Source: Paracoccaceae bacterium
Lineage (GTDB): Bacteria; Pseudomonadota; Alphaproteobacteria; Rhodobacterales; Rhodobacteraceae
Assembly: GCA_013214635.1 (NCBI GenBank)
Contig: JABSSC010000044.1
Span: 1-41,016, forward strand
Direction of reading: 5' to 3'
DNA length: 41,016 nt
The notes below the pieces were generated by a model. That model saw nothing but the letters and a program-made list of their open reading frames with translations, had not been told where the DNA came from and made no database searches. Below are positions 18,976-26,666 of this stretch, one piece after another; position 1 is the stretch's first letter; every line of letters starts with the position of its first letter. Both the position numbers and the translations under genes were made by a program.

Positions 18976-20274
18976 CCCACTGGGCACCGCGTCTGGAATT
19001 CCCAAACGTCCCTCTAGTGCGGCGCTGTCGCTCAGCGCATCAAGAAAGGCGATCAGCTCGTCTATCTGAGCGGCTGAGAGTTCGTTTGGGGCCGGTGCCG
19101 CGGCCAAAATCGCCTGAACCTCCGTCGCATCATCGAGGATGCGCCAATCCTTGGCAGAGGCCAGGTCCGGAAGATCAATGTCATCTCGCTCCAGCACGGC
19201 AAGGCCCGCCGCCGCATCGACATGGGCGCGAAGAAAGTCACTCAGCTTGGCATGCGCACCTGCATGTCCGTAAGGGGCAGTGTGAGTGACGTTGCGCAGG
19301 GACGGCGTTCGGAACGCAAACGCGTCTTCGGCGCGCCCCGTCACGCGCATGCGGCCATCGTCACGGGCATGGGTTTCAAACCGAGCCGCTTTGCCCGGGC
19401 CAATCTGCGCTGTGCCCATGGCGTGAAATCCGTGATCGGTTTGGAAAACACCAGAATGGCACGTGGCGCATCCCGCTTCACCGTAGAACAGCAAACGCCC
19501 GGCCTCCGCGGCTGCAGGCAGGGGTGTCCTGTCCCTGAGATAGCTGTCGAAGGCGCTCTCGTCCGACCGCCATTCAAAGGCGATGAAGGCGGCAATCGCA
19601 TCGGATATATGCGTGAAATCCGCGGGTTCTCCGTCTGCAATCTCGGGAAAACCCTCAATCAGCAGGTCGCGGTACTCCTGAAGGGCCCAGACCCTTTGCG
19701 TGATGATGTCCCACGCGCCGCCCTCACCCGTGATCAAACCGCGCCGCACCGCTTGGGAGACGTCGTTTTCGCTGTAGTGCCCGGCCATCTCATCTGCGCT
19801 GAGGACAGGAAACATGGTTTGTGCCGACAGAACACCTGAAAACCCCTGAACCATATCCTCGCCCAAAGGCGTGCGTAGGCCTGAGGGTCGCGAGGGATCG
19901 GTCTCAATCCGTCCATCGTGGAACAAAACGGTGAACTCGTGAGCCCCGAGATTGAACAGAGCCGGCGAATGGCGCGGGATGCGTTGTTCGGGCAGGTTCG
20001 CAGGATCAACGCGTCGCTCTGGTCCCAGTCCAATGCCGCCCTCTCCAATCCCCAGTGCCAGACCGTCCCCGGTCCCAAAATTCGGGTGGTGGCATGTCCC
20101 GCACGAGATGTTTTTGTTGCCCGAAAGGATCGGGTCCCAAAACAGTAACTGCCCGAGTTTGACTTGGGTCGGATCGGTTTCGCCATAGTCAGCGTCGGTC
20201 ACGGGGTGCGGCATCTCCGCATGCGCGCCCGTCGCGCCAAAACACAGCGCGAAAGCAAAGAGTGCTGATTTCAT
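18958..20274 (-). CDS. Di-haem cytochrome c peroxidase / MauG family protein
   Basis: A 438-residue periplasmic protein with a signal peptide (MKSALFAFALCFGATGAHAE) and two c-type haem motifs, CGTCH at 58-62 and CATCH at 269-273. The family segments GQLLFWDPILSGNKNISC, RHSPALFNLG, LFHDGRIETDP and FRTPSLRNVTHTAPYGHAGA are all present. The family includes bacterial cytochrome c peroxidases, which reduce hydrogen peroxide, and MauG, which modifies proteins. After the second haem I do not see the Met-rich stretch that gives the sixth haem ligand in classical CcpA, which leans toward a MauG-like type; this is inference. The ATG overlaps the AI-2E-family gene stop by 4 nt. Confidence 0.88.
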   Translation of the reverse strand: MKSALFAFALCFGATGAHAEMPHPVTDADYGETDPTQVKLGQLLFWDPILSGNKNISCGTCHHPNFGTGDGLALGIGEGGIGLGPERRVDPANLPEQRIPRHSPALFNLGAHEFTVLFHDGRIETDPSRPSGLRTPLGEDMVQGFSGVLSAQTMFPVLSADEMAGHYSENDVSQAVRRGLITGEGGAWDIITQRVWALQEYRDLLIEGFPEIADGEPADFTHISDAIAAFIAFEWRSDESAFDSYLRDRTPLPAAAEAGRLLFYGEAGCATCHSGVFQTDHGFHAMGTAQIGPGKAARFETHARDDGRMRVTGRAEDAFAFRTPSLRNVTHTAPYGHAGAHAKLSDFLRAHVDAAAGLAVLERDDIDLPDLASAKDWRILDDATEVQAILAAAPAPNELSAAQIDELIAFLDALSDSAALEGRLGIPDAVPSGLPIDR

Positions 20275-21347
20275 GCGTTTGCGTCCTGTAGGTCTTCCTC
20301 TGGCACGCGTTGCGACAGTAGAATTGGAATAAAGCGCGTGGCCTCAAAGCTGCGCAGCACTATGCCGAAAACTGAAGTCAGTGGGATCGCCAGAATCGCA
20401 CCGGGCAAGCCCCAAAGCGCCGACCAAACCGACAGCGACAGGATGACCACAAACGGGCTCATATTCATCTGGTTGCCGATCCAGCGCGGCTCAAGATAGT
20501 TGCCGACATAGACCTGTGCAGTTGTAAGCAGCGCGGCCAAGCCCAAGGTTGTTCCAATGGCGCCAAACTGCGCGATGGACCAGACGACCGGAAACATCAC
20601 ACCGATCAACGAGCCGACATAGGGGATGTAATTAAACAGCGCGATCATTAGCGCCCAAAACAGCGCGAAATCGACGTTGAAAGACCACAAAATTACATAG
20701 GACATCGCCCCCAGCACGATGTTGATCAGCGTCTTGATGGCCAGATAGTTGCCGATGCGATCGTTGATGTCGTTCACAACGCCGCGGATGCGCTCAGCCT
20801 CTCCGGACTGAGGGAACGCGGCGGCGATCTTTTGCGGGAAGGTGCCTGTCTCGCTCGTCAAAAAAATCGCATAAATGACGACGAGAAAGACGGTCGCTCC
20901 CAGCGACGTGATCGAGCCTATGAACGCCAGCAAATAGGATTGAAAGTTGATCTCGGCAAAGAAGTCCTGCCTGAGGTCCGTGAAAGTCCGGTCTGTCTCG
21001 ACATTGAAGAGTTCAGTGAGTTGCACCACAAGGCCTTCGATGCGCGCCTCATATGACGGAGCCAGTTCCGCAAGTTCCCGAACGGTGACCGAGATCAAAA
21101 GCCCGATCCCAAACAGGATCAAGGTAAACCCGATCAGAACGGTACCCCGCAGCAGGATCATGGGCAGACGCCGCATCACCGGAAGATGCCGCAGCAAATC
21201 CGTGGCCGTGTTCAGCACATAGACCGAGATCACTGCCGTCACGACAGGGATCAGGATTGAGCGGCCAATGACCATCAGCCACCCAATCATGATGGCCAAC
21301 GCCAGCCCGAGGACCAGCGTTAGCAGGATGTTGCGCGGGGCCTCCAA
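20271..21347 (-). CDS. AI-2E family transporter (PerM/YdiK-like permease)
   Basis: A 358-residue inner-membrane protein of the AI-2E exporter/PerM family. Hydrophobic helices lie near residues 9-50, 62-90, 140-165 and 200-330. Family landmarks are ILIPVVTAVISVYVLN near the start, INDRIGNYLAIKTLINIVLGA, ALMIALFNYIPYVGSLIGV, NYLEPRWIGNQMNMSPFVVILSL and WGLPGAILAIPLTSVF. Members include autoinducer exporters and sodium/proton antiporters, so the name does not fix a substrate. It starts 1 nt after the HdeD-like gene stop and overlaps the peroxidase start, making a compact three-gene operon. Confidence 0.88.
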   Translation of the reverse strand: MEAPRNILLTLVLGLALAIMIGWLMVIGRSILIPVVTAVISVYVLNTATDLLRHLPVMRRLPMILLRGTVLIGFTLILFGIGLLISVTVRELAELAPSYEARIEGLVVQLTELFNVETDRTFTDLRQDFFAEINFQSYLLAFIGSITSLGATVFLVVIYAIFLTSETGTFPQKIAAAFPQSGEAERIRGVVNDINDRIGNYLAIKTLINIVLGAMSYVILWSFNVDFALFWALMIALFNYIPYVGSLIGVMFPVVWSIAQFGAIGTTLGLAALLTTAQVYVGNYLEPRWIGNQMNMSPFVVILSLSVWSALWGLPGAILAIPLTSVFGIVLRSFEATRFIPILLSQRVPEEDLQDANA

Positions 21348-21348
21348 C

Positions 21349-21867
21349 TCAGGCGTTGGCGACCTGACGGATGGTCAGCGCCATGGCGATCAGAGCTACA
21401 CCGTTCGAGATCAGTTCAACCGCCAGCAGGATGCCCAGCGTGAACACCGCAGAGCCGGGCAACTGAGTCCAGATGATCCCGGCCAAAACTACCGAAACTA
21501 CGCCAGATAAGATCAGCGCCCAACGGGCTCCACCGTCGATTTGGAACGCGTAAATCACCTTGAAGATACCGCCGATGAAAAAGCCGAGTGCGACCGCAAC
21601 GGTCAACGTCAGAACAGCTTGCAGCGGGTTATTGAACAGCACGATCGCGATGTAGACGCCCAGAACACCCAACAGAATGTTTCCAAGTTTCGCCCATCCA
21701 CCTTCTGCACCGAAGCCGCCGATGATCTGCAGAATACCCACAAACAAGAATATCCATGCGGCCAGCACTGTGGCGGTCATTGTCGCCGCCAGAGGATTAG
21801 CGATCGCAAAGAAGCCGCCCACAAGCGACAAGATGCCCATCAAGAGCCAGAGTATCCAACTACCCAT
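21349..21867 (-). CDS. HdeD-family membrane protein (DUF308)
   Basis: A 172-residue protein with about six membrane helices in three pairs, the DUF308/HdeD pattern. GILSLVGGFFAIANPLAA, AAWIFLFVGILQIIGGF, GVLGVYIAIVLFNNPLQA and GIIWTQLPGSAVFTLGILLAVELISNG are repeats of the family unit of glycine-rich helix, NP turn and helix. E. coli HdeD helps acid resistance at high cell density; a stress role here is by analogy only. AAGGAAG lies about 8 nt before the ATG. It is the first gene of an operon with the AI-2E permease and the di-haem peroxidase. Confidence 0.85.
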   Translation of the reverse strand: MGSWILWLLMGILSLVGGFFAIANPLAATMTATVLAAWIFLFVGILQIIGGFGAEGGWAKLGNILLGVLGVYIAIVLFNNPLQAVLTLTVAVALGFFIGGIFKVIYAFQIDGGARWALILSGVVSVVLAGIIWTQLPGSAVFTLGILLAVELISNGVALIAMALTIRQVANA

Positions 21868-22047
21868 AATTTTCTTCCTTTTGGTTCCCTTCCAAGGGCA
21901 TCATTGGAGTGTCTGCCTTGATGGGGCAAGTGTTCTTTCGTGACGCTACGTCGTGACGGCGCTGTGCGACGGAATTGCGACGCCACGCCGTTCGATCAGG
22001 GCAAACAGCAAAAAAGACGGCGAAAAACGCCTGGAAAGGATGGGAAC

Positions 22048-23442
22048 ATGCTACGGAGACTTTTGCTTTTGGTGGCGACCGCGATGGGGCTGGCGACAGT
22101 GGCGCAGGCGCAAAACTCGGTCACAGGAACAGCTACGTTTCGAGAGCGCATCGCCGTTTTGCCGGGCACGACGTTCACCGCAACGCTTCTCGATGTGTCA
22201 AAGCAAGACGTGCTGGCGACGGTCGTGGGCGATTATCAGGCCGCCGATGCGGGAAACCCGCCCTACGATTTCAACATTCCCTACAATGCTTCCGACATTA
22301 AAGAGAGTAACACATACGTCGTCCGCGCCGAGCTGCGGCGCGAAGGTACGCTCCTCTTCACAACAGATACCGCATATCCGGTGCTCACGCGTGGGGCAGG
22401 TGACAGCGTGAATATCGTCATGATCAAAGTTCCTGCGGCTCGTCCTGCGCCGCCCCCGCCAAACTCACATGGTCTCGAACTGCCGCAGAGCTTTGTGGGT
22501 GTTCTTCCTTGCGCTGATTGCGAGGGCATCCGCCACCATGTCGATCTCTGGGCGGACGGTGTGTTCCACATGCGCCGCGAGTGGTTGAAAGGTGAAGAGA
22601 GCCTGACCCGCGACGATCTCGGACAATGGACCGGGGCCGAGGATCGCGCGGCGTTGATCCTACGTGGAGGCGCTGAGGCTCCGATGGTTTTCGAGGTGAC
22701 TGGACCAGCCACGCTCAGAGCAACGGATATCGACGGCAACACCATCGTTTCGGACCTGCCATATGACTTGGAGGGAACCGGTGCGCTTGAGCCGACGGAC
22801 ATCCAGACCTTCATGAATGGTGAAGTGATCTACATGGCCGACGCGATGGTGTTTCAAGAATGTCTGACGGGTCGGACCTATCCTGTCGCGATGGAGGCAG
22901 ACTATCTGCCGCTTGAACAAGCCTATCTTGCAAACCGATCCGCGCCGGGCGCACCGCTTCTTTCCGTCATTGAAGGACAGATTGCCGAGCGTGAGGGCAT
23001 GGAAGGTGGTCCGCGCCCAACGATTGTCGTGGACCGTTTCGTGCGTGTGGCCCAAGACCTAACTTGCGAGCGCAGCCGCGCCGATGCGTCGATCACCGAG
23101 AATGGCCTTTGGACGATCCAGTCTCTGCTGGGGGTCCCCTTTGAACCGGTTGAAGGCGCGCGTGAGGCGCGACTGACCATTCTCGAAGGTGGAACGGCTT
23201 GGGGCGCAAGCGTGGGCTGCAACCAGATGCGCGGTGCGCTGACATTTGGTCCGGATAACGCGATCAGCTTCGGTCCGGGTGCGGCCACCATGATGGCCTG
23301 CGCGCCGCCACTTGATCAGTTGGAACGCGACTTGGCTCAGGTGTTGGGCAGTGCCGCGAGCTATCAGATTACCGGCCAGACGTTGGAGCTTTTTGATGCC
23401 GACGGCGCGTCCATCGCCATCTTTGAGGCGCTGTATCTATAG
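22048..23442 (+). CDS. Exported multidomain envelope protein (YbaY-like, NlpE-like, META domains)
   Basis: A 464-residue exported protein. The start at 22048 is preferred because an AAGGA site precedes it and the protein then begins with a signal peptide (MLRRLLLLVATAMGLATVAQAQ). An upstream in-frame ATG would add 36 charged residues before the signal. Domains: a YbaY/YscW-like beta-sandwich at about 24-128 (VTGTATFRERIAVLPGTTF, LLFTTDTAYPVLTRG); an NlpE N-terminal-like barrel at about 140-250 with CADC at 155-158; an NlpE C-terminal/OB-like part at about 255-355; and a META (HslJ) domain at about 360-460 with GCNQM. There is no lipobox, so it is probably soluble in the periplasm, unlike NlpE. 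Function unknown; envelope stress or metal sensing is plausible. Confidence 0.8.
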   Translation: MLRRLLLLVATAMGLATVAQAQNSVTGTATFRERIAVLPGTTFTATLLDVSKQDVLATVVGDYQAADAGNPPYDFNIPYNASDIKESNTYVVRAELRREGTLLFTTDTAYPVLTRGAGDSVNIVMIKVPAARPAPPPPNSHGLELPQSFVGVLPCADCEGIRHHVDLWADGVFHMRREWLKGEESLTRDDLGQWTGAEDRAALILRGGAEAPMVFEVTGPATLRATDIDGNTIVSDLPYDLEGTGALEPTDIQTFMNGEVIYMADAMVFQECLTGRTYPVAMEADYLPLEQAYLANRSAPGAPLLSVIEGQIAEREGMEGGPRPTIVVDRFVRVAQDLTCERSRADASITENGLWTIQSLLGVPFEPVEGAREARLTILEGGTAWGASVGCNQMRGALTFGPDNAISFGPGAATMMACAPPLDQLERDLAQVLGSAASYQITGQTLELFDADGASIAIFEALYL

Positions 23443-23895
23443 TGACGCGCCGGTTGGGTTCTCTGGCGTGCATGTCGCCAGAGCGCCCGCCTGATCCGCG
23501 ACGGCGCTGATTGTGCGCGCGACAGCCTTATCAATGAGCACGCCGGGGTCCTGCATCAGGGCCTCGGCGCGCGCGTTCATCGCCGCAAGCTTATCGTCCA
23601 CCGCTTGCGCCCGTGTGTTCAACCGGGTGAGGGCCGCACTTTGAAGCTCGCCTCCAGCAGCCGTCACGGTCGCCAAGTCTTCGCGCAGCGCAGCGACCTC
23701 TGTCCGCAAACCGGCGACTTCGTCACGCAATGGGGCCACATCAATCAGGTTCTGCGCGAAGTCGGCCGTGATACTCCGAAGGTTGTTGGACACGCCCCAT
23801 GCCAGAGCGAGGCTGACGACGACCAGAATAAGCGTCGCATTCAGCAGGGCGAGAAACAGGTTCCACAGGGTACGCCCCAACGTACGATCAGCCAT
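23437..23895 (-). CDS. Membrane-anchored coiled-coil protein of unknown function
   Basis: A 152-residue protein I do not recognise. It has one N-terminal membrane helix at about residues 12-34 (LFLALLNATLILVVVSLALAWGV). A probable coiled coil at about 45-125 follows, with heptad-like Leu/Val/Ala spacing (LRDEVAGLRTEVAALREDLATV). A short tail contains a single Cys (ATCTPENPTGASL). The likely topology is a short cytoplasmic N-terminus with the coil in the periplasm. The last 6 nt overlap the end of the convergent YbaY/NlpE/META gene. An AAGGA site lies close to the ATG. Confidence 0.7.
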   Translation of the reverse strand: MADRTLGRTLWNLFLALLNATLILVVVSLALAWGVSNNLRSITADFAQNLIDVAPLRDEVAGLRTEVAALREDLATVTAAGGELQSAALTRLNTRAQAVDDKLAAMNARAEALMQDPGVLIDKAVARTISAVADQAGALATCTPENPTGASL

Positions 23896-23957
23896 GGTTG
23901 TCCTTCCGGATACGCATTTAGGTCATCGTCACCGCCACGGGCAGTGACATGACTTTC

Positions 23958-25355
23958 TTAAAATATTTTTCCCGGGTTGAGGAGGTTGTCTGGATCAAGC
24001 GCCATTTTTATTGCGCGCATCACCTCGGGGGCATCGCCTAATTCCTGTGGCAGGTACTTGCGTTTGCCTTGGCCAATACCGTGCTCTCCGGTGCACGTCC
24101 CTTCCATCGAGATCGCCATTTCGTTCAGCCAACCCACAAATGACTTCGCCCTCTCAAAGGCTGCCTCGTCGCCCTTTGGTATCAAAATGGTAAGGTGAAA
24201 ATTCCCGTCACCCACATGACCGATCACCGGGGCCAGCACGTCCAGCTCGCGCGCCTTGTCCTGAGCGGCGTTTACCGCATCGGCCAGCCGAGAGATGGGT
24301 ACGCACACATCCGTCACCAGCGAGGCCATATTGGGCATGTATTGCATGTTCGCCCAATAGGTATCGTGGCGGGCCTGCCAAAGCTTGGTGCGGTCCTCCG
24401 CGCGACCAGTCCACTCAAAATCCTGCGCACCCGCATCATCCGCAATCTCGCCAAAGCTTTTGGCCTGCTCCGCCACGCTGTCCTCAGATCCATGGAATTC
24501 CAAAAGCAGGAGCGGTTGTTCAGGCAGCGTAAGGCCCGAATATTTGTTGACCATCTTGACCTGAAGCGCATCCAGCAGCTCGATTCGGGCGACGGGAATA
24601 CCAAACTGGATCGTCGCAATCACTGCGTCGCAGGCCGCCGAGACCGTGGGAAAGGTGCACCGGGCAGATGCCATCGCCTCAGGTATCCCATGAAGCCGAA
24701 GCGTCAGTTCGGTAATAACGCCCAGCGTGCCTTCGGAGCCCACCAGCAACCGTGTCAGGTCATATCCTGCCGAGCTTTTGCGCGCGCGCGTCCCCGTTCG
24801 GATAATGCGGCCGTCGGCCATGACCGCTTCAAGGGCGAGAATGTTGTCCTTCATCGTGCCGTAACGCACGGCATTGGTACCCGAGGCGCGCGTCGCTGCC
24901 ATGCCGCCCAACGTTGCATCTGCGCCAGGATCAATCGGAAAGAACAGTCCCTGATCGCGTAGGTGCGTGTTCAACTGCGTGCGTGTGATGCCCGGTTCCA
25001 CGACCACGTCCAAATCCTCGGGATGCACGGATTTCACGGCGTTCATCTGGGCAAAGTCGATGGACACGCCACCTGCCGCTGCGTTCACGTGACCTTCGAG
25101 CGATGTGCCGACGCCAAATGGGACAATGGGCACCTTATACTGGGCTGCCGTCCGGACGATCTCGGCCACTTCTTCGGTCGACCGGGGAAAGACCACCGCA
25201 TCGGGCGGCTGATTGGGGATATGGGTCGTCGTATGACCATGCTGCTCGCGCACACCCGGATTGGTCGTGAAGCGTTCCCCAAAACGTTGGCGCAGGACGC
25301 CGAGTGCGGCTTCAAGCTGATCCGCGGCGGGGCGGGGCAGGGTCTGGTCATTCAT
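23958..25355 (-). CDS. FAD-linked dehydrogenase, D-lactate dehydrogenase (cytochrome) / glycolate oxidase GlcD type
   Basis: A 465-residue flavoprotein of the vanillyl-alcohol oxidase superfamily that oxidises a D-2-hydroxy acid and passes electrons to the respiratory chain. The start at 25355 is chosen because AAGGA lies 8 nt before it; an upstream in-frame ATG adds 11 unlikely residues. The PCMH-type FAD domain covers about 40-220 (VVFPRSTEEVAEIV, VPFGVGTSLEGHVNAAAGGVS, GMAATRASGTNAVRYGTMKD). The C-terminal oxidase domain includes PVIGHVGDGNFHL and GTCTGEHGIGQGKRKYL. The length and the GEHGIG/GDGNFH motifs fit Dld/GlcD. No glcE or glcF neighbours are present, which favours a stand-alone D-lactate dehydrogenase. 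The exact substrate is open. Confidence 0.87.
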   Translation of the reverse strand: MNDQTLPRPAADQLEAALGVLRQRFGERFTTNPGVREQHGHTTTHIPNQPPDAVVFPRSTEEVAEIVRTAAQYKVPIVPFGVGTSLEGHVNAAAGGVSIDFAQMNAVKSVHPEDLDVVVEPGITRTQLNTHLRDQGLFFPIDPGADATLGGMAATRASGTNAVRYGTMKDNILALEAVMADGRIIRTGTRARKSSAGYDLTRLLVGSEGTLGVITELTLRLHGIPEAMASARCTFPTVSAACDAVIATIQFGIPVARIELLDALQVKMVNKYSGLTLPEQPLLLLEFHGSEDSVAEQAKSFGEIADDAGAQDFEWTGRAEDRTKLWQARHDTYWANMQYMPNMASLVTDVCVPISRLADAVNAAQDKARELDVLAPVIGHVGDGNFHLTILIPKGDEAAFERAKSFVGWLNEMAISMEGTCTGEHGIGQGKRKYLPQELGDAPEVMRAIKMALDPDNLLNPGKIF

Positions 25356-25494
25356 GATCACGTCCTTTCGCTGCGCCTTGTGCCGCAACCAGCCCCCGCC
25401 AGCAAGCCATGGGGGGTTGCCATCGAATGCGGGGTGAGCTTCCCAAATTCATCAACCTTCAGAAAAAGCGTCATACGCGAGTCATATCGCAAAG

Positions 25495-25503
25495 TTATCC
25501 ACA
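25495..25503 (+). promoter_or_regulatory. Perfect DnaA-box sequence in the dld / PhnM-like intergenic region
   Basis: TTATCCACA matches the strongest E. coli DnaA-box consensus exactly. It lies in the 176-nt divergent gap, next to two GTCATA copies 11 nt apart and a TCAC-N5-GTGA dyad. A single box does not make an origin and can arise by chance in a window of this size. It could also be part of an unrelated operator. Confidence 0.4.
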
Positions 25504-25531
25504 GCGTCACTTTTCGTGATTCAATGACTTC

Positions 25532-26665
25532 ATGCCAATCGAATTGACCGACATAACACTTAGCGGAGCGCAAATTTTGCTCTCAGAAGGTTGGACCGAG
25601 ACCTCCTTGTCCATCCGTGCTGGGCGTATTGTTGACACCGGAGCGAAAGCTTTGGACGTAACCGGCTTTCAAGTCTTGCCCGGCTTGGTAGATCCCCACG
25701 TCGAAGTCGCTGCCGCTGTGGATGACCCTGTTGCACGATTGGCTGCGCTAGACGTTTGGTTGGCGCGCGCTGGCATCACAACTGCTTGGATCGCGCAGGA
25801 CTGGAGCCTTGATGAAGGCCCACGGTCGCCGGAATACGCTGAGGCATTCCTCGAGGGACTGAATACCTATCAGCCGCTGACAGATCTCGATCTGCGGGCA
25901 CGGTTGATGGTGGAAACGCATATGCCTGAAACCGCAGCGGTTATGCTTGCCGCGATACGGCGATACAGCGTCGACTATGTTGTGTTCGGATCTGAAATTG
26001 CGCCACCCGGTCAACTGTCGCAACGTGCAGAGGCTCAGTTGCGTGTGCGGAGCGAGCTTCACGCTGTTCGGCTCAAAGCCGCGGCTGAGCGGAGGTCGGA
26101 AGTTCCCCGGCATCTGTGCCGGTTGGCCGAGGCGTTCGATGTGCTAGGCGTTTACTACGCGAGCCACGCCGATGTTTCGGCCGAGGGACGTGAGACCTAT
26201 TCCATGATCGGTGCGCGGATCGCTGAGTTCCCTGCCACCCGGAGCGCTGCAGCGACGGCTCATGCGATGGGGGACCCGGTCGTTTTGCGGGCGACGGACA
26301 TTTGCCGGGGCGATGGGCCGGGGCGGGCGTCTGCGCTTGAACTCGTGGCGGCGAATTTGTGCACCGCGCTTGCGTCGGGCAATCACGCGCCGTCGCTTGT
26401 TCAGGCCGCGTGGACGTTGGTCGATCTCGGTGTGGCCAGTCTTCCCAAGGCTTGGGCGCTCGTGTCGTCAGGGCCAGCACGGATGCTGGGGCTTCGCGAC
26501 CGTGGCGCTTTGATCCCGGGGATGCGGGCAGACATGATCATCGTTGAACAGGGATCGCGCGACATTTCCTGTGTCATTGCACGCGGGCGCGTGGTCTTTG
26601 CCAACGACAGCTTTGCACGCCGCCTGGATGGCAGCGCGCCACCCCCGCACCTCGCAGCCGAATAA
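25532..26665 (+). CDS. PhnM-like amidohydrolase with eroded metal-binding motifs
   Basis: A 377-residue protein with the composite amidohydrolase layout. An N-terminal beta part (LSIRAGRIVDTG) leads to VLPGLVDPHVEV; a barrel follows; and the C-terminus is MLGLRDRGALIPGMRADMIIVE. The barrel most resembles PhnM, the C-P lyase accessory diphosphatase: YYASHADVSAEG, IAEFPATRSAAATAHAMGDPVVLRATDICRG and APSLVQAAW align with SHDDAT, AEFPTT and ASLL in PhnM. Ligand positions differ: HVE at 56-58 where HTD is usual, SHAD for SHDD at 211-214, and no Asp in ASGNH at 281-285 where SSDYY is expected. No other phn gene is nearby. It is probably a non-canonical or inactive relative. No clear ribosome site precedes the ATG. 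Confidence 0.7.
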   Translation: MPIELTDITLSGAQILLSEGWTETSLSIRAGRIVDTGAKALDVTGFQVLPGLVDPHVEVAAAVDDPVARLAALDVWLARAGITTAWIAQDWSLDEGPRSPEYAEAFLEGLNTYQPLTDLDLRARLMVETHMPETAAVMLAAIRRYSVDYVVFGSEIAPPGQLSQRAEAQLRVRSELHAVRLKAAAERRSEVPRHLCRLAEAFDVLGVYYASHADVSAEGRETYSMIGARIAEFPATRSAAATAHAMGDPVVLRATDICRGDGPGRASALELVAANLCTALASGNHAPSLVQAAWTLVDLGVASLPKAWALVSSGPARMLGLRDRGALIPGMRADMIIVEQGSRDISCVIARGRVVFANDSFARRLDGSAPPPHLAAE

Positions 26666-26666
26666 C

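Noticed and set aside
22018-22031. GGCG-A5-CGCC hairpin before the YbaY/NlpE/META gene
   Set aside because: A four-pair stem is too short to be meaningful at this GC content.
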